From SCRA01 sp035533275 (GTDB lineage Bacteria; Vulcanimicrobiota; Vulcanimicrobiia; Vulcanimicrobiales; SCRA01), in assembly GCA_035533275.1 (NCBI GenBank), contig DATLUD010000032.1, forward strand, positions 8,547 to 72,546: DNA of 64,000 bases, given 5' to 3'. The notes under the pieces were generated by a model that ran no database searches, was not told the DNA's origin, and saw only the letters and a program-made list of their open reading frames with translations. The position numbers and the translations under genes are program-made. Within the stretch, counting starts at the first letter, position 1, and every line of letters begins with the position of its first letter. Below, one piece after another: positions 34,715 to 43,700 of the stretch.

Positions 34715-36342
34715 GGAGCGTCGTTGTCCTTTCGTGTGAGCAGGGCTTCCCGATCGCGGGCCCTCAAGATGGCGCGCTGGACCTTTCCCGTCTCCGTGCG
34801 CGGGAGCGCGTCGACGAACTCGATCTTGCGTGGGTATTCATACGCGGCAAGATCGCGCCGGACGAAATCCTGCAAGGCACGGACGAGATCGTCACCGCCC
34901 GCGAACGCGGGCTTCAACTCCACGTAAGCCTTCACGATCTCGCCCCGCACCGGGTCGGGTGAGCCGATCGCGGCGGCGTCGTGGACGGCGGGGTGACGGC
35001 GCAGCGCCGTCTCGATCTCCTCCGGCCCGATGCGGTAGCCCGAGCTGCCGATGACGTCGTCAACGCGCCCGCAGAATTGGACATAGCCGTCGTCGTCCAT
35101 CGTGCCGCGGTCGCCCATGCGGTGGAAACCGGTGCTGGGCGCGGGCGCGATGCCGCGGCCCCGTTCCCAGTAGCCCAGGAAGTGCGTGGGGTCTCCGTCG
35201 ATCCGCAGCGCGATCTCGCCCTCGACCCCGCATGCCACGGGCTGGCCGCCTTCGTCGAGAATCGCCATCTCATGCCCCGGATAGGCGCGCCCGAGCGAGC
35301 CGTCCCTCACCGGCTGGTGGGGCGCCGCGTTGCCCGCGATGAAGCCCGCCTCCGTCTGACCGTAGATCTCGTTCACCAAGCAGCCCAGCGAGGCGCACCA
35401 CTCGACGAGATCCGGCGTGAGCGCCTCGCCACCGCTATGGATGGTCCGGAGCGTGAAGCCGGCGACGTTGCGCGGCGTGGCCGCCGCGCGCATCATCCGC
35501 AAGGCCGTGGGCGGCACGAACGCAGCGTCGGGACGGTGACGCGCCAGGCCCGCCAGCGCCCGCTCCGGATCGAACTTGCCGATGCGCTCATCCAGCACCA
35601 CGTGCATCCCAAAGAGCCAGGGCCCGATCACCGAGTCGAGCCACCCGCCGATCCACGACCATTCGGCGGGCGACCAGAAGCCGTGCCCCGCCGCCAACTG
35701 CCCTCCGTGCGAGAAGAACAGCCCCGGGACGCGGCCGTAGGCGCAGCGATGCGGATGGACTGCCCCTTTCGCGCTGCCGCTTGTCCCACTCGTGAAGACG
35801 ATGACGCAGGGATCTCCGGCTTCCGTGCGCGCCGTCTCCGTCCACGGCCGCGCCTGGGCGATGGCATGCTCGAGGGGCGTCCCCGTCGCGACGACTGGAA
35901 TGGCGGTGCGGCCCTCGAGCCGTTGGGATACGGTATCCTCGGCGACGATCAGCGTGGCGCCGACGTCCTCAAGGCGCTCGAGCAACGTACGCTCGCCCAG
36001 CATGGGCGAGAGCGCCACGGCGACGGCGCCAAGGCGGTAGCACGCGAGGTGGGCGATGGCGGCGTGGGGGTGAGCCAGGCTCACCACGGCGACGCGATCT
36101 CCGGCCCGTACGCCGCGCGCGTTGAAAAAGGCGGCGAGGCGCGCCGCCGCGCCGCGCACGTCCCCGAACGTATAGCGCTGCTCCGTGCCGTCGGTCAAGA
36201 CGTAGCGCAAGGCCAGCGAGGTGCTCGGCTGGGCCGCTACGAGCGAAGCGATGTTCACGTACCGTGGGATCGCCCATCCGAGCGCGCGCCCATGTTGGAG
36301 CCGCATCCCCGGCAGACGTCGTCCAGCAGCGATCTCGATCAC
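34711..36342 (-). CDS. AMP-dependent acyl-CoA synthetase
   Basis: A 543-residue adenylate-forming ligase of the acetyl/medium-chain type. The phosphate loop is F-T-S-G-T-S-G-S-A-K-G (183-193), the adenine motif N-E-I-Y-G-Q-T-E-A-G lies near 330, the hinge region has D-D-V-I-G-S-S-G-Y-R-I-G, and the catalytic Lys is in R-T-E-T-G-K-V-Q-R near the C-terminus. It joins an acid to CoA through an acyl-AMP. Its stop overlaps the MaoC-like start and its own start overlaps the IclR stop, so regulation, activation and transport are in one transcript. The acid is unknown; the binding pocket is not readable by eye. Confidence 0.92.
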   Translation of the reverse strand: MIEIAAGRRLPGMRLQHGRALGWAIPRYVNIASLVAAQPSTSLALRYVLTDGTEQRYTFGDVRGAAARLAAFFNARGVRAGDRVAVVSLAHPHAAIAHLACYRLGAVAVALSPMLGERTLLERLEDVGATLIVAEDTVSQRLEGRTAIPVVATGTPLEHAIAQARPWTETARTEAGDPCVIVFTSGTSGSAKGAVHPHRCAYGRVPGLFFSHGGQLAAGHGFWSPAEWSWIGGWLDSVIGPWLFGMHVVLDERIGKFDPERALAGLARHRPDAAFVPPTALRMMRAAATPRNVAGFTLRTIHSGGEALTPDLVEWCASLGCLVNEIYGQTEAGFIAGNAAPHQPVRDGSLGRAYPGHEMAILDEGGQPVACGVEGEIALRIDGDPTHFLGYWERGRGIAPAPSTGFHRMGDRGTMDDDGYVQFCGRVDDVIGSSGYRIGPEEIETALRRHPAVHDAAAIGSPDPVRGEIVKAYVELKPAFAGGDDLVRALQDFVRRDLAAYEYPRKIEFVDALPRTETGKVQRAILRARDREALLTRKDNDAP

Positions 36343-37166
36343 GACGCTTTGCTCCGGCCGGCGGTTTCATCCACCCGGGCCGCCAGCTCCGCGAGCGCGC
36401 GCCCGTAGCGCGGCAGATCCTCGTCGCGCATATCAATGGTGGCGGCGAGGCTGCAGACAACGTGCGAGAGCCTCCCCGCGCGGTCCAGGATGGGCGCTGC
36501 AACCGCATTGGAGCTGGAGTAGTACTCGGCGTGGGACTCCGACCACCCACACGCGCGCACCCGCTCGAGCTCCTTGCGGAACTCCGCCATTGAGACGATG
36601 GACCGGTACGTGTAACTCGGAAGCGAGAGCTGGTTCAGGCGCAGATCGCGCTCACCCGGATCCATCCACGCGAGGAACGCCTTGCCCAGCGCGGCGGCGC
36701 TTATCGGGAAGCGCTCGCCGACGTCGACCGTCACCTTGATGCGCTGCGAGCTCTCCTCTTTCTCCACGACGATGATCTCGCCGGAGGGGAGCATGCGGGC
36801 CAGGAAGACGACGAAGCGCGTGCTAGCGACCCACTCGCGCAAGAGCGGCCGCGCGGCGGCGACGACGCCGTTGCCGGCTTCGACCACCCTCACGCCCAGC
36901 GCGTAGAGCACGGGGCCGGGAGCGTAGAGCTTGGTCTCGGCGTCGAAGTCGAGCATGCCGCGCTGAACCAGCGCTTTGGCGATGTTGTGCCCCGTGCTCG
37001 GGTTCAATCCCAGTGCGAGGGCGATCTCGCGGCCGCGCGCGGTGCCGTGCTGAGCCACGTAGTCCAGGACCCTGACCGCGGCATCGACCGCCGGCGCCTT
37101 GGAGCGCAGCGACCCGGGGCCCGCGCTTGCCGCCGATGGTTCTGTAGAGAGAATAGAGCGCGCCAT
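36339..37166 (-). CDS. IclR family transcriptional regulator
   Basis: A 275-residue IclR protein from the ATG at 37166; the upstream start at 37406 would cross the divergent promoter region. It has an N-terminal winged helix (A-V-R-V-L-D-Y-V-A, then L-G-L-N-P-S-T-G-H-N-I) and a C-terminal effector domain with F-P-I-S-A-A-A-L-G-K-A-F and N-A-V-A-A-P-I. It leads the importer/synthetase operon in an ATGA overlap and is divergent from the acyl-CoA dehydrogenase at 37354. It probably controls both from the 187-bp gap between them in response to the acid or its CoA ester. Confidence 0.9.
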   Translation of the reverse strand: MARSILSTEPSAASAGPGSLRSKAPAVDAAVRVLDYVAQHGTARGREIALALGLNPSTGHNIAKALVQRGMLDFDAETKLYAPGPVLYALGVRVVEAGNGVVAAARPLLREWVASTRFVVFLARMLPSGEIIVVEKEESSQRIKVTVDVGERFPISAAALGKAFLAWMDPGERDLRLNQLSLPSYTYRSIVSMAEFRKELERVRACGWSESHAEYYSSSNAVAAPILDRAGRLSHVVCSLAATIDMRDEDLPRYGRALAELAARVDETAGRSKAS

Positions 37167-37353
37167 GATTTTGATGATTCCGCTGGCAGCTCCGATAATC
37201 CTAGGGACTCGGTGTATAATTTGTTCTCCATAGCGAATTTTGAGCGCAGACTGCGCGGCCCTGATGGCTCGTTCGAGCATGCCCGCAGGGGAAGCGCGCG
37301 GGGGCGTCCCGTACGGGACCGGAGGCTGCCTGGGAGCGCCGCAAGGAGCATTC
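37167..37353. promoter_or_regulatory. divergent control region between IclR and acyl-CoA dehydrogenase
   Basis: A TATAAT lies at 37215-37220 facing right, without a good -35 box at 17 bp, which fits an activator-dependent promoter. AAGGAG at 37343-37348 is the ribosome site of the GTG-started dehydrogenase gene. I could not define the IclR operator. Confidence 0.45.
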
Positions 37354-38523
37354 GTGGATTTCGCATTGAGCGCCGAACAGCACGAGATTCGTGACTCCAT
37401 CCTCAAGCTGTGCGCGCCGTTCGACGACCGCTACTGGCTCGAGAAGGACCGCACCGGAGGATTTCCGGACGAATTCCATGCCGCGATCGCGCGGGCGGGG
37501 TGGCTGGGCATCGCGATGCCCGAGGAGTTCGGCGGAGCGGGCCTGGGAATCACCGAGGCCGCCATCATGCTCCAAGCCGTGGCCGAGTCGGGCGGAGGGA
37601 TGAGCGCGGCCTCGGCCATCCACATGAACATTTTCGGCTTGCAGCCCGTGGTCGTCTTCGGGACCGCCGAGCAGAAGGCGCGGATGCTGCCGCTGCTGAT
37701 CGCCGGCAGAGACAAAGCCTGCTTCGCCGTAACCGAGCCGAACGCCGGACTCAACACGACCGCGCTCACGACGCGGGCCGAGAGGCACGGCGACCGCTAC
37801 GTGGTCACCGGGGAGAAGATATGGATCTCGACGGCGCAGGTGGCCAACAAGATCCTGCTGCTCGCGAGGACAACGCCTCAGGATCAGGTCAAGCGGAAGA
37901 CGGACGGGCTTTCGCTCTTCTATACGGACTTCCGCCGCGGCGACGGCGTGGAGGTGCGCGAGATCGAGAAGCACGGGCGCAAGGCGGTGGATTCGAACAT
38001 GCTGTTCTTCGACGGCATGGAGATCCCCGAAGCCGACCGCATCGGGCCCGAAGGCGACGGCTTCCGATCGATCTTGCACGGGATGAACCCCGAGCGCATC
38101 CTCATCGCCGCGGAGGCCGTGGGAATCGGGCTCGCGGCGCTGCGCAGAGCCGCAGCCTATGCCAAGGAACGGGTCGTCTTCGGGCGTCCCATCGGCCAAA
38201 ACCAGGGAATACAACATCCGCTTGCGCGGTGCTGGATGGAGGTGGAGGCGGCGAGATTGATGGTGCTGCAGGCCGCAGACGCGTACGACCGCGGCAAGGA
38301 ATGCGGAGTGGAGGCGAACAGCGCGAAGTTCCTGGCAGCCGAGGCCGCCTATCGTGCGTGCGAGACGGCGGTCATGACGCTGGGCGGCATGGGCTACGCC
38401 AAGGAGTACCACGTGGAGCGCTATCTGCGCGAGGCGCTCATCCCGCGCCTGGCGCCCGTCAGCCCTCACCTGATCATGAACTTCATCGCCGAGCGGGTGC
38501 TGGGCTTGCCGAGGTCCTACTGA
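37354..38523 (+). CDS. acyl-CoA dehydrogenase family flavoprotein
   Basis: A 389-residue acyl-CoA dehydrogenase starting at GTG 37354 behind AAGGAG; the start at 37240 would lie in the promoter region. It has F-A-L-S-A-E-Q-H-E-I, the FAD/substrate signature V-T-E-P-N-A-G-L-N-T-T, the W-I-S-T-A flavin-contact segment, and the C-terminal V-F-G-R-P-I-G-Q-N-Q-G-I-Q and G-G-M-G-Y-A-K-E-Y. The C-terminal active segment reads L-I-P-R-L-A-P-V-S, lacking the Y-E-G-T type Glu, as in one branch of the family. It is a single gene, divergent from the IclR/synthetase operon, and should oxidise the CoA ester made there. Confidence 0.9.
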   Translation: MDFALSAEQHEIRDSILKLCAPFDDRYWLEKDRTGGFPDEFHAAIARAGWLGIAMPEEFGGAGLGITEAAIMLQAVAESGGGMSAASAIHMNIFGLQPVVVFGTAEQKARMLPLLIAGRDKACFAVTEPNAGLNTTALTTRAERHGDRYVVTGEKIWISTAQVANKILLLARTTPQDQVKRKTDGLSLFYTDFRRGDGVEVREIEKHGRKAVDSNMLFFDGMEIPEADRIGPEGDGFRSILHGMNPERILIAAEAVGIGLAALRRAAAYAKERVVFGRPIGQNQGIQHPLARCWMEVEAARLMVLQAADAYDRGKECGVEANSAKFLAAEAAYRACETAVMTLGGMGYAKEYHVERYLREALIPRLAPVSPHLIMNFIAERVLGLPRSY

Positions 38524-38549
38524 GGGAGCCTCCGCCGGCTCGCTCGACG

Positions 38550-39347
38550 TCAGACCGCTATGCCGTGGACGATAGCGCGGCGTATTTCCTGGGATATGCG
38601 ATCCGCGACCCTCTTGATCTCCGGCCCCAAGCGATCAAGCTCCCTGATAGGCAGATCCTGCACCGAGCCCAGACTGCAGAGAACGAACAGCACCTGACCG
38701 TCTACGAGCACGGGAGCGGCCACGGCATTCGCATTACGATAGTATTGCCTCATTGAGGCGGCCCAACCACGTTTGCGAATCCTCGGCAACTCGGCTAGGA
38801 ACGCTTCAATATCGGCAGCGGTTTCACGATCGAGCGGTTCGCTCCCGCTCGAGCGAATCATGCGCTGCGCATCGCCCTGCGGCATGAACGCCAATTGCGC
38901 CCCGCCCATCGCCGGAGACGTCACCGGAAACGTCTGGCCGACGCTCACCGTCACCTTGATGATCTGCGAGCTGTTCATCATGTCGATGACGACGAATTCG
39001 CGGTCCGGGAGTAGGCGCGCGACGAAAATGGTGAGTCGCGTCGTTTCGACCCATTCGCGTAGGAACGGCCTTGCCACTCGAACGTACCAGTCGCGCTCAG
39101 CCGCGAGCGTTCCCAGCGGAATCAGAGCGGTTCCGAGAAAGTACGCCTTCGTCTTCCGGTCGAAGCCGAGGAGCCCCCCTTCCACCAGCGTCTTGAGAAT
39201 GCCATGGCATGAGCTCCGGCTGATCGCAAGCTCGTCGGCGATCTGATATGCACGCGCCGAGTCAACGAGCGACAGATGGCGAAGTATGCGAATCGCCGCT
39301 CCGAGCGCGGGAACCGCCGCCTTCTCCTCCTGCGCCGCTTTCCTCAA
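38550..39347 (-). CDS. IclR family transcriptional regulator
   Basis: A 265-residue IclR protein. I start it at the TTG at 39347, which forms a TTGA overlap with the stop of the TRAP receptor gene; longer starts would lie wholly within that gene. The DNA-binding domain has A-I-R-I-L-R-H-L-S, I-A-D-E-L-A-I-S-R-S-S-C-H-G-I and L-L-G-F-D-R-K-T-K. The effector domain has T-F-P-V-T-S-P-A-M-G-G and N-A-V-A-A-P-V. Being last in the UGSC-3 operon, it is probably made with the genes it controls. Weak start evidence, strong family evidence. Confidence 0.87.
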   Translation of the reverse strand: MRKAAQEEKAAVPALGAAIRILRHLSLVDSARAYQIADELAISRSSCHGILKTLVEGGLLGFDRKTKAYFLGTALIPLGTLAAERDWYVRVARPFLREWVETTRLTIFVARLLPDREFVVIDMMNSSQIIKVTVSVGQTFPVTSPAMGGAQLAFMPQGDAQRMIRSSGSEPLDRETAADIEAFLAELPRIRKRGWAASMRQYYRNANAVAAPVLVDGQVLFVLCSLGSVQDLPIRELDRLGPEIKRVADRISQEIRRAIVHGIAV

Positions 39348-40405
39348 GCCCGCATCTCGCGGAATCCCTGGACGATATCTCGACCGATCTTCGGCTCCCA
39401 CACGGTCACCACGCTGTCCGTCGCGTGCCTCCACGCGGACTCCTCGCTCGGGGTCAGCGTATACGCCTGCCTGCCCTTTTGGGCGAGCGCCTGTTTTGCA
39501 TGCGCGAGCATTCCATCGAGGACCGCCCACGACGATCGAATCTCCTCCGAAAGCGTAGACGCAATCAGACTCCGGGTGGGAGCGGTTAGTGAGCTCCACC
39601 AGTCACGTTGAACCAGCTGCAAGTACCCAACCTTCCACATCTGCGGATCAACCCCGTACTTCGCGATGTCCGATAGGACGGCGTTCCACGCGAGATAGGT
39701 GGCGACGGCCGCGTCCACGGTCCCTTGACTCATCGCGAGGGGAAGCTGAGGGAAGGATATATCGACCGGTCCCGCTCCTAGCGCGCGAATGGCATCGGCT
39801 GTAATCCGGCCGGAGAGATTCCGAACCTTGAGGCCCCGCATGTCGGCCAACGTCCGAAGCGGTCGCTTTGCGCTCACGATGATGAGAGGCCCGAGATCAA
39901 TGATGTCGCCGATGGCGACGAGACCGCCTTCCGAGAGCCGCTTCAGAACCGACTTTCCCGGCGGTGACTCAAAAGCCGTGCGAAATGCCCCCTGCGAGGC
40001 GAACTCATACGGCAACTCGAGCACCCCTGCCGCGATCGAATACGGTTCGACGTAGAACGCGCTCGTCGAAACCATTTGCAGCGTGGCGCCCTGCGACGTA
40101 ACCAGCGTCTGCATAGCATCCGTATCGTTGAAAAGCTGACCCGCAGGGAATACCTGAACGGTGATCTTGCCGTTGCTCTTCCGCTGAATCGTGCTGGCCC
40201 ATTTCTTGAGGGTCACGTCATTGATGAAATTCACCGGAGCTTCATGGCTCACGCGAATCGTCAGCGTTTGAACGTCGCCAGCGCCGGACTCCGCATCGGC
40301 CCCACTCGGCACGAGCATTCCGATAGCGCCGGCGCCTACCATCCCCAGCAATTGCCGTCGAGAAACACACCCGTGGGGAAGCCGGCTATCTGGTGACCAT
40401 TGCAT
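39344..40405 (-). CDS. TRAP transporter substrate-binding protein (DctP type)
   Basis: A 353-residue DctP-like receptor with a twin-arginine signal (V-S-R-R-Q-L-L-G-M-V-G, about 14-24, then a hydrophobic run). Family landmarks are I-R-V-S-H-E-A-P, K-I-T-V-Q-V-F-P-A-G-Q-L-F, L-K-V-R-N-L-S-G-R and P-Q-L-P-L-A-M-S-Q-G-T-V-D. The R-N-L-S-G Arg is the residue that usually binds the ligand carboxylate. The DctQ and DctM membrane genes are 3.3 kb away on the other strand, so the transporter is split across a divergent pair of operons. It starts 38 nt after UGSC-3, tying import of a carboxylate to that selenoprotein. Confidence 0.9.
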   Translation of the reverse strand: MQWSPDSRLPHGCVSRRQLLGMVGAGAIGMLVPSGADAESGAGDVQTLTIRVSHEAPVNFINDVTLKKWASTIQRKSNGKITVQVFPAGQLFNDTDAMQTLVTSQGATLQMVSTSAFYVEPYSIAAGVLELPYEFASQGAFRTAFESPPGKSVLKRLSEGGLVAIGDIIDLGPLIIVSAKRPLRTLADMRGLKVRNLSGRITADAIRALGAGPVDISFPQLPLAMSQGTVDAAVATYLAWNAVLSDIAKYGVDPQMWKVGYLQLVQRDWWSSLTAPTRSLIASTLSEEIRSSWAVLDGMLAHAKQALAQKGRQAYTLTPSEESAWRHATDSVVTVWEPKIGRDIVQGFREMRA

Positions 40406-40443
40406 CGCGGTCCCCTCCTCCGGAGCCGAAGCTCCTCTTGCGT

Positions 40444-41319
40444 CTAGCCTATTTTCGCCTCACGTGGATCGATCAGCTCGATGTTCCGGACCTCCGGGCA
40501 CGCTTCCCTGACAGACCGTTCCACGATCTGTTGCAGGGCGCTCTTGGGCACGATACACTCCATGCACGTCTCAGGCGTAACCACCAGGCGGACCGTCGCT
40601 GAGTCCGCGGTCGCGCTGACTACCTCGAGATCGGCTCCGTCCGCGGTGAAGCCGCTGCGAAGCTCCTTGAGCGCCGCGGCGATCGCGCCGACCTTGTCCA
40701 CCGCTCGGTTTTGCTCAGGGGGCGCTTCACGGCTCCCCTCGCCGACGACGTGCGCCACGATCGCCGGCATGATCTCGTCGGCTCGCGCTACGACCTCGTC
40801 CGGAGTGAGCCCGGCGATCGGATGTCGGACGATCACCGGCTCGTAGTCCGGTCGCCCATATGCCGCCGCATGGGCGCGCGCCGAGCCGATGAAGGCCGAC
40901 GTGTGAATGGCGACCGATGGAATGCCGCGGGCTTCCAACTCGACTCCGTCGTGCACACTGCACGACACGCAGGACCCTCAATCGCCGACCGCAGTGACGA
41001 CGAAGTCGCACTGCTTCGCCAACTCGTCGATGATCTCGTCTCCCGCGCGCCGCGCATAGATGAACTTCGTCGTCCGGTACGGCTCCAACGTCCCGTATCT
41101 CTCAACGAGAAGCTGGCCAATACGGTCGAGCAGCCGGTCACCATTACCCTTGCGGTTGTCCAGCAGTCCCGGGCGCTTCCCGGCGAGCGAGCTCAAGCGC
41201 GCCGCCGCCGTCTGGGTCCCGGATGGCTGGTCGGTCGGATCGACGAGTCCCAATTCCGCAAGCCGTCTCGCGGCTACGGCCTTGACGCCGTCCGTCTGAG
41301 TCGAAGCATCTGTCTGCAC
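40444..41319 (-). CDS. UGSC family selenoprotein 3 with C-terminal NifU-like domain (in-frame TGA = Sec114)
   Basis: Reading TGA 40980-40978 as selenocysteine gives 291 residues. I start at GTG 41319, 9 nt after GAGGAG; TTG 41325, overlapping the partner stop, is the alternative. The UGSC domain opens with G-L-L-D-N-R-K-G-N (51-59) and reaches T-A-V-G-D-U-G-S-C-V-S-C-S-V-H-D (U114, Cys117, Cys120). Residues about 205-291 look like a NifU C-terminal (Nfu) domain: L-K-E-L-R-S-G-F-T-A-D-G-A-D-L-E, then C-M-E-C (252-255) and P-E-V-R-N-I-E-L. Nfu domains bind iron-sulfur clusters through C-x-x-C, so this copy may carry or receive a cluster. It lies between the partner and TRAP receptor genes. Confidence 0.87.
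40948..40966 (-). promoter_or_regulatory. bacterial SECIS hairpin of UGSC-3
   Basis: Eleven nt after the TGA on the minus strand, GTCGTGCA pairs with TGCACGAC around the loop GTG. Relative to UGSC-1 and -2, one G-C pair has become C-G: a Trp codon TGG became Cys TGC and the Val codon GTC became GTG, keeping the pair. Confidence 0.84.
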
Positions 41320-41321
41320 GT

Positions 41322-42377
41322 TCAATCGCTCCTCGAGGTCTGGATCTTCCGCGTTGCGGATCGCGACGACCAGCCCGGAAGGTAGGCCGAGTGCCTCCCG
41401 GGCCCGCCCGTCACGATGACGCTGATGTCTTCCGGCCGCCGGCACACCGGGACCATGATATCGTCGCGCGCGCGGTCTATCCAATGCGGCCACGTGTTGT
41501 ATTTCGCCGTATCCGGGCCATAGATGCCACCCATCTTGAGGCGCCGGTGCTCATTGCGCGCGTTGTCGAACAGGTACTGCTTTACGTCGGCCTTCCGAAA
41601 GCGCTTGCCGGCACACACTTCGGCATGCTCCGGACACAGGGCTACGAAACTCTCGCCCATGAGGTACGGATGGTTCGACCCCAGGTTGGCCATCATGCTG
41701 CCAATCGTGGTGAGCAGGACGAAAGGGTTGTCAACCATCTGGTTGTTGATGTTATGGGGCGCCTCGCTGCCGTAGACCGTGACCGTGCTTTCGTCTCGAT
41801 CGAAACCACGCTCTACGTGCAGAGGCTCCCAAGGCGACTCCTCTTCGTTTTCCCCGATGCAGTACGTGTACTTTCCCGGGTGGCCGAGAGTCGCTTTGTC
41901 GGTTACCCCCGGCACGGCGCCGCCGATGTTGACAAGGATCAGCTTGACGGCGCGCCCGATCGTGGCGTTAGCCCTCCACCCCTGGCCAAACACGTTCGCG
42001 CCGCAGTTGATCCCAAGCTCGTTCCGGATGGGTCCGTTGATGATCAGCAGGGGCGTGGAGAGATGCGTCGAGCACTGCATTCCGCCGAGGTTGAACTTGT
42101 CGTCGAGCATGGCGTCAATCGCGGCCATGATCACCGGCATGTATTCCGGCCTGCACCCGGCCATGACCGCGTTGGCCGCCACCTTTGCCACCGTCGCCTT
42201 GCCGCCTAGCGGCGGGATGCACGCCACCACGTCTTCCGGCGGCCGGCCAACGACCCTCACGAACTGGTCGACGATCTCCGGGTACGGTGGAACGACGGGC
42301 AAGCCGTCCGTCCAGCCCGCTTGGTACATCAGCTCGATCGCCTCGATGGCGTCGCGCGTCATTCCAGAGCTCATCAT
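41322..42377 (-). CDS. UGSC-partner protein, operon 3
   Basis: A 351-residue partner protein with the clearest family motifs in the window: T-D-G-L-P-V-V-P-P-Y (23-32), invariant Cys75 in A-G-C-R-P-E-Y-M-P, G-I-N-C-G-A-N-V-F-G-Q-G, N-I-G-G-A-V-P-G-V-T-D and G-E-N-E-E-E-S-P-W-E-P-L-H-V-E-R-G-F. It ends in a TGA that overlaps a TTG of the UGSC-3 frame, and its own ATG lies in an ATGA overlap with the CoA-transferase stop. The order CoA-transferase, partner, UGSC differs from operon 1 (CoA-transferases, UGSC, partner). Same genes in different order argue for a functional link rather than a single copied block. Confidence 0.86.
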   Translation of the reverse strand: MMSSGMTRDAIEAIELMYQAGWTDGLPVVPPYPEIVDQFVRVVGRPPEDVVACIPPLGGKATVAKVAANAVMAGCRPEYMPVIMAAIDAMLDDKFNLGGMQCSTHLSTPLLIINGPIRNELGINCGANVFGQGWRANATIGRAVKLILVNIGGAVPGVTDKATLGHPGKYTYCIGENEEESPWEPLHVERGFDRDESTVTVYGSEAPHNINNQMVDNPFVLLTTIGSMMANLGSNHPYLMGESFVALCPEHAEVCAGKRFRKADVKQYLFDNARNEHRRLKMGGIYGPDTAKYNTWPHWIDRARDDIMVPVCRRPEDISVIVTGGPGRHSAYLPGWSSRSATRKIQTSRSD

Positions 42378-43525
42378 GCAGGCGCCCTCAATGCCGCGAT
42401 CGGGTGCTCGCCGAGCGTCGGCGGCGGAAGAGAGAGCGACGCCGGCGTCTCACTCAGCAGGACCGGTGAACGAACCAAGGTAACCGAGCCGTACGCCGGA
42501 TGCTCCATCTTCACCAGCAGCTCGTTGTGTATGACCTGGGGATCGGCAAGCACGTCCGCAAACGAATTGATCGGACCGCAGGGGATTCCCGCCGCCTCGA
42601 ATGCCTCGAGCCACTCGGCAGAGGTCCGCGTCAAGAGTATGGGGCGGATCAGGTCGAGCAACGTGCTCTTGTTCTCGACACGCAACGCGTTCGTCGCGAA
42701 GCGCGGATCCTCGGACAGGTCTCCGCATGAAAGCGCGCGGCAGAACGGTGACCAGACCTTGTCGTTCAAGACACCGAGGTTGATATAGCCATCTGCAGTG
42801 CGAAAGGTACCGTACGGGACGATCTGCGCGTGCTGGTTATGGCTGGTCGGCTTTGGGGCCTTTCCATTGGCCGCTTCGGCAGCGACCAGGTATCCGGAGC
42901 ACGACACCAGCGAGTCGAGCAACGACACTTCCACCCGTTGCCCGCGCCCCGTTTGCTCTCTCGCTCTCAGAGCCAGAAGGATGCCGAAAGCGGCGTTCAA
43001 GCCGGCCAGATGGTCGATCAGATTGACCCCGGGCCGCTGAGGAGGTCCGTCCGGCTCCCCGGTCACGCTCATCAAGCCCGCGATTCCCGCCACGAAAAGA
43101 TCGTACGCGGGCTTGTCCGCCTTTGGGCCGCTCGTCCCGAAGCCGGTGATCGTGCAGTAGATCAGGCGCGGATTGATTGCCGCAAGGTCCTCATACCGCA
43201 GGCCGATTCGCCCGGCGTAGACCGGCCGGTAGTTGTGGATAAGGATGTCGAATTCCGCCACGGCGGAGCGAAGAATCTCCTGCCCCTGCACCGAGTTCAG
43301 GTCGACCGCAACCGACTTCTTGCCACGGTTGAGGCTCAGATTGTACGTGGATTCCCCCGCGACGTACGGAGGATACGCCCGCGTATCATCGCCTCGGGAC
43401 GGCTCCTCGATCTTCACGACGTCGGCGCCGTGATCGGCGAGCAGCATCGTCGCATACGGCCCGCTCGCTATGCGCGTGAGATCGAGCACGCGGATTCCGG
43501 CTAGTGCCCCAGGTAAATTCACCAT
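42374..43525 (-). CDS. class III (CaiB/BaiF family) CoA-transferase
   Basis: A 383-residue CoA-transferase leading the UGSC-3 operon. It has I-R-V-L-D-L-T-R-I-A-S-G-P-Y-A-T (11-26), L-A-D-H-G-A-D-V-V-K-I-E, N-R-G-K-K-S-V-A-V-D and the catalytic Asp171 in V-N-L-I-D-H-L-A-G. The C-terminus has the usual L-G-E-H-P-I. Its stop overlaps the partner start (ATGA). With the TRAP receptor in the operon, it probably activates the imported carboxylate by CoA exchange. The promoter must lie within 43526-43700, shared with the divergent DctQM genes. Confidence 0.92.
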   Translation of the reverse strand: MVNLPGALAGIRVLDLTRIASGPYATMLLADHGADVVKIEEPSRGDDTRAYPPYVAGESTYNLSLNRGKKSVAVDLNSVQGQEILRSAVAEFDILIHNYRPVYAGRIGLRYEDLAAINPRLIYCTITGFGTSGPKADKPAYDLFVAGIAGLMSVTGEPDGPPQRPGVNLIDHLAGLNAAFGILLALRAREQTGRGQRVEVSLLDSLVSCSGYLVAAEAANGKAPKPTSHNQHAQIVPYGTFRTADGYINLGVLNDKVWSPFCRALSCGDLSEDPRFATNALRVENKSTLLDLIRPILLTRTSAEWLEAFEAAGIPCGPINSFADVLADPQVIHNELLVKMEHPAYGSVTLVRSPVLLSETPASLSLPPPTLGEHPIAALRAPA

Positions 43526-43631
43526 ATCGAATTCCTAAGGTCAGGATGCACCAAGCCTAGCACCGGCGGTTCCAGAAATCAAGTGGGCGCGCGCGTCGGC
43601 CATTGGGCACCCCGGGAATCAGTATCCCGAA

Positions 43632-43661
43632 TTGACGATCGACCGCTGCGAGTAGTACACT
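43632..43661 (+). promoter_or_regulatory. putative sigma70 promoter of the DctQM genes
   Basis: TTGACG (43632-43637) and TACACT (43656-43661) are 18 bp apart, placing a start near 43668 and a leader of about 33 nt before the GTG start of DctQ at 43701. No -10/-35 pair was clear for the opposite strand. Confidence 0.5.
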
Positions 43662-43700
43662 CAAACCCATGGACGCGCACGATAGCGCATCCGCGGGCTC

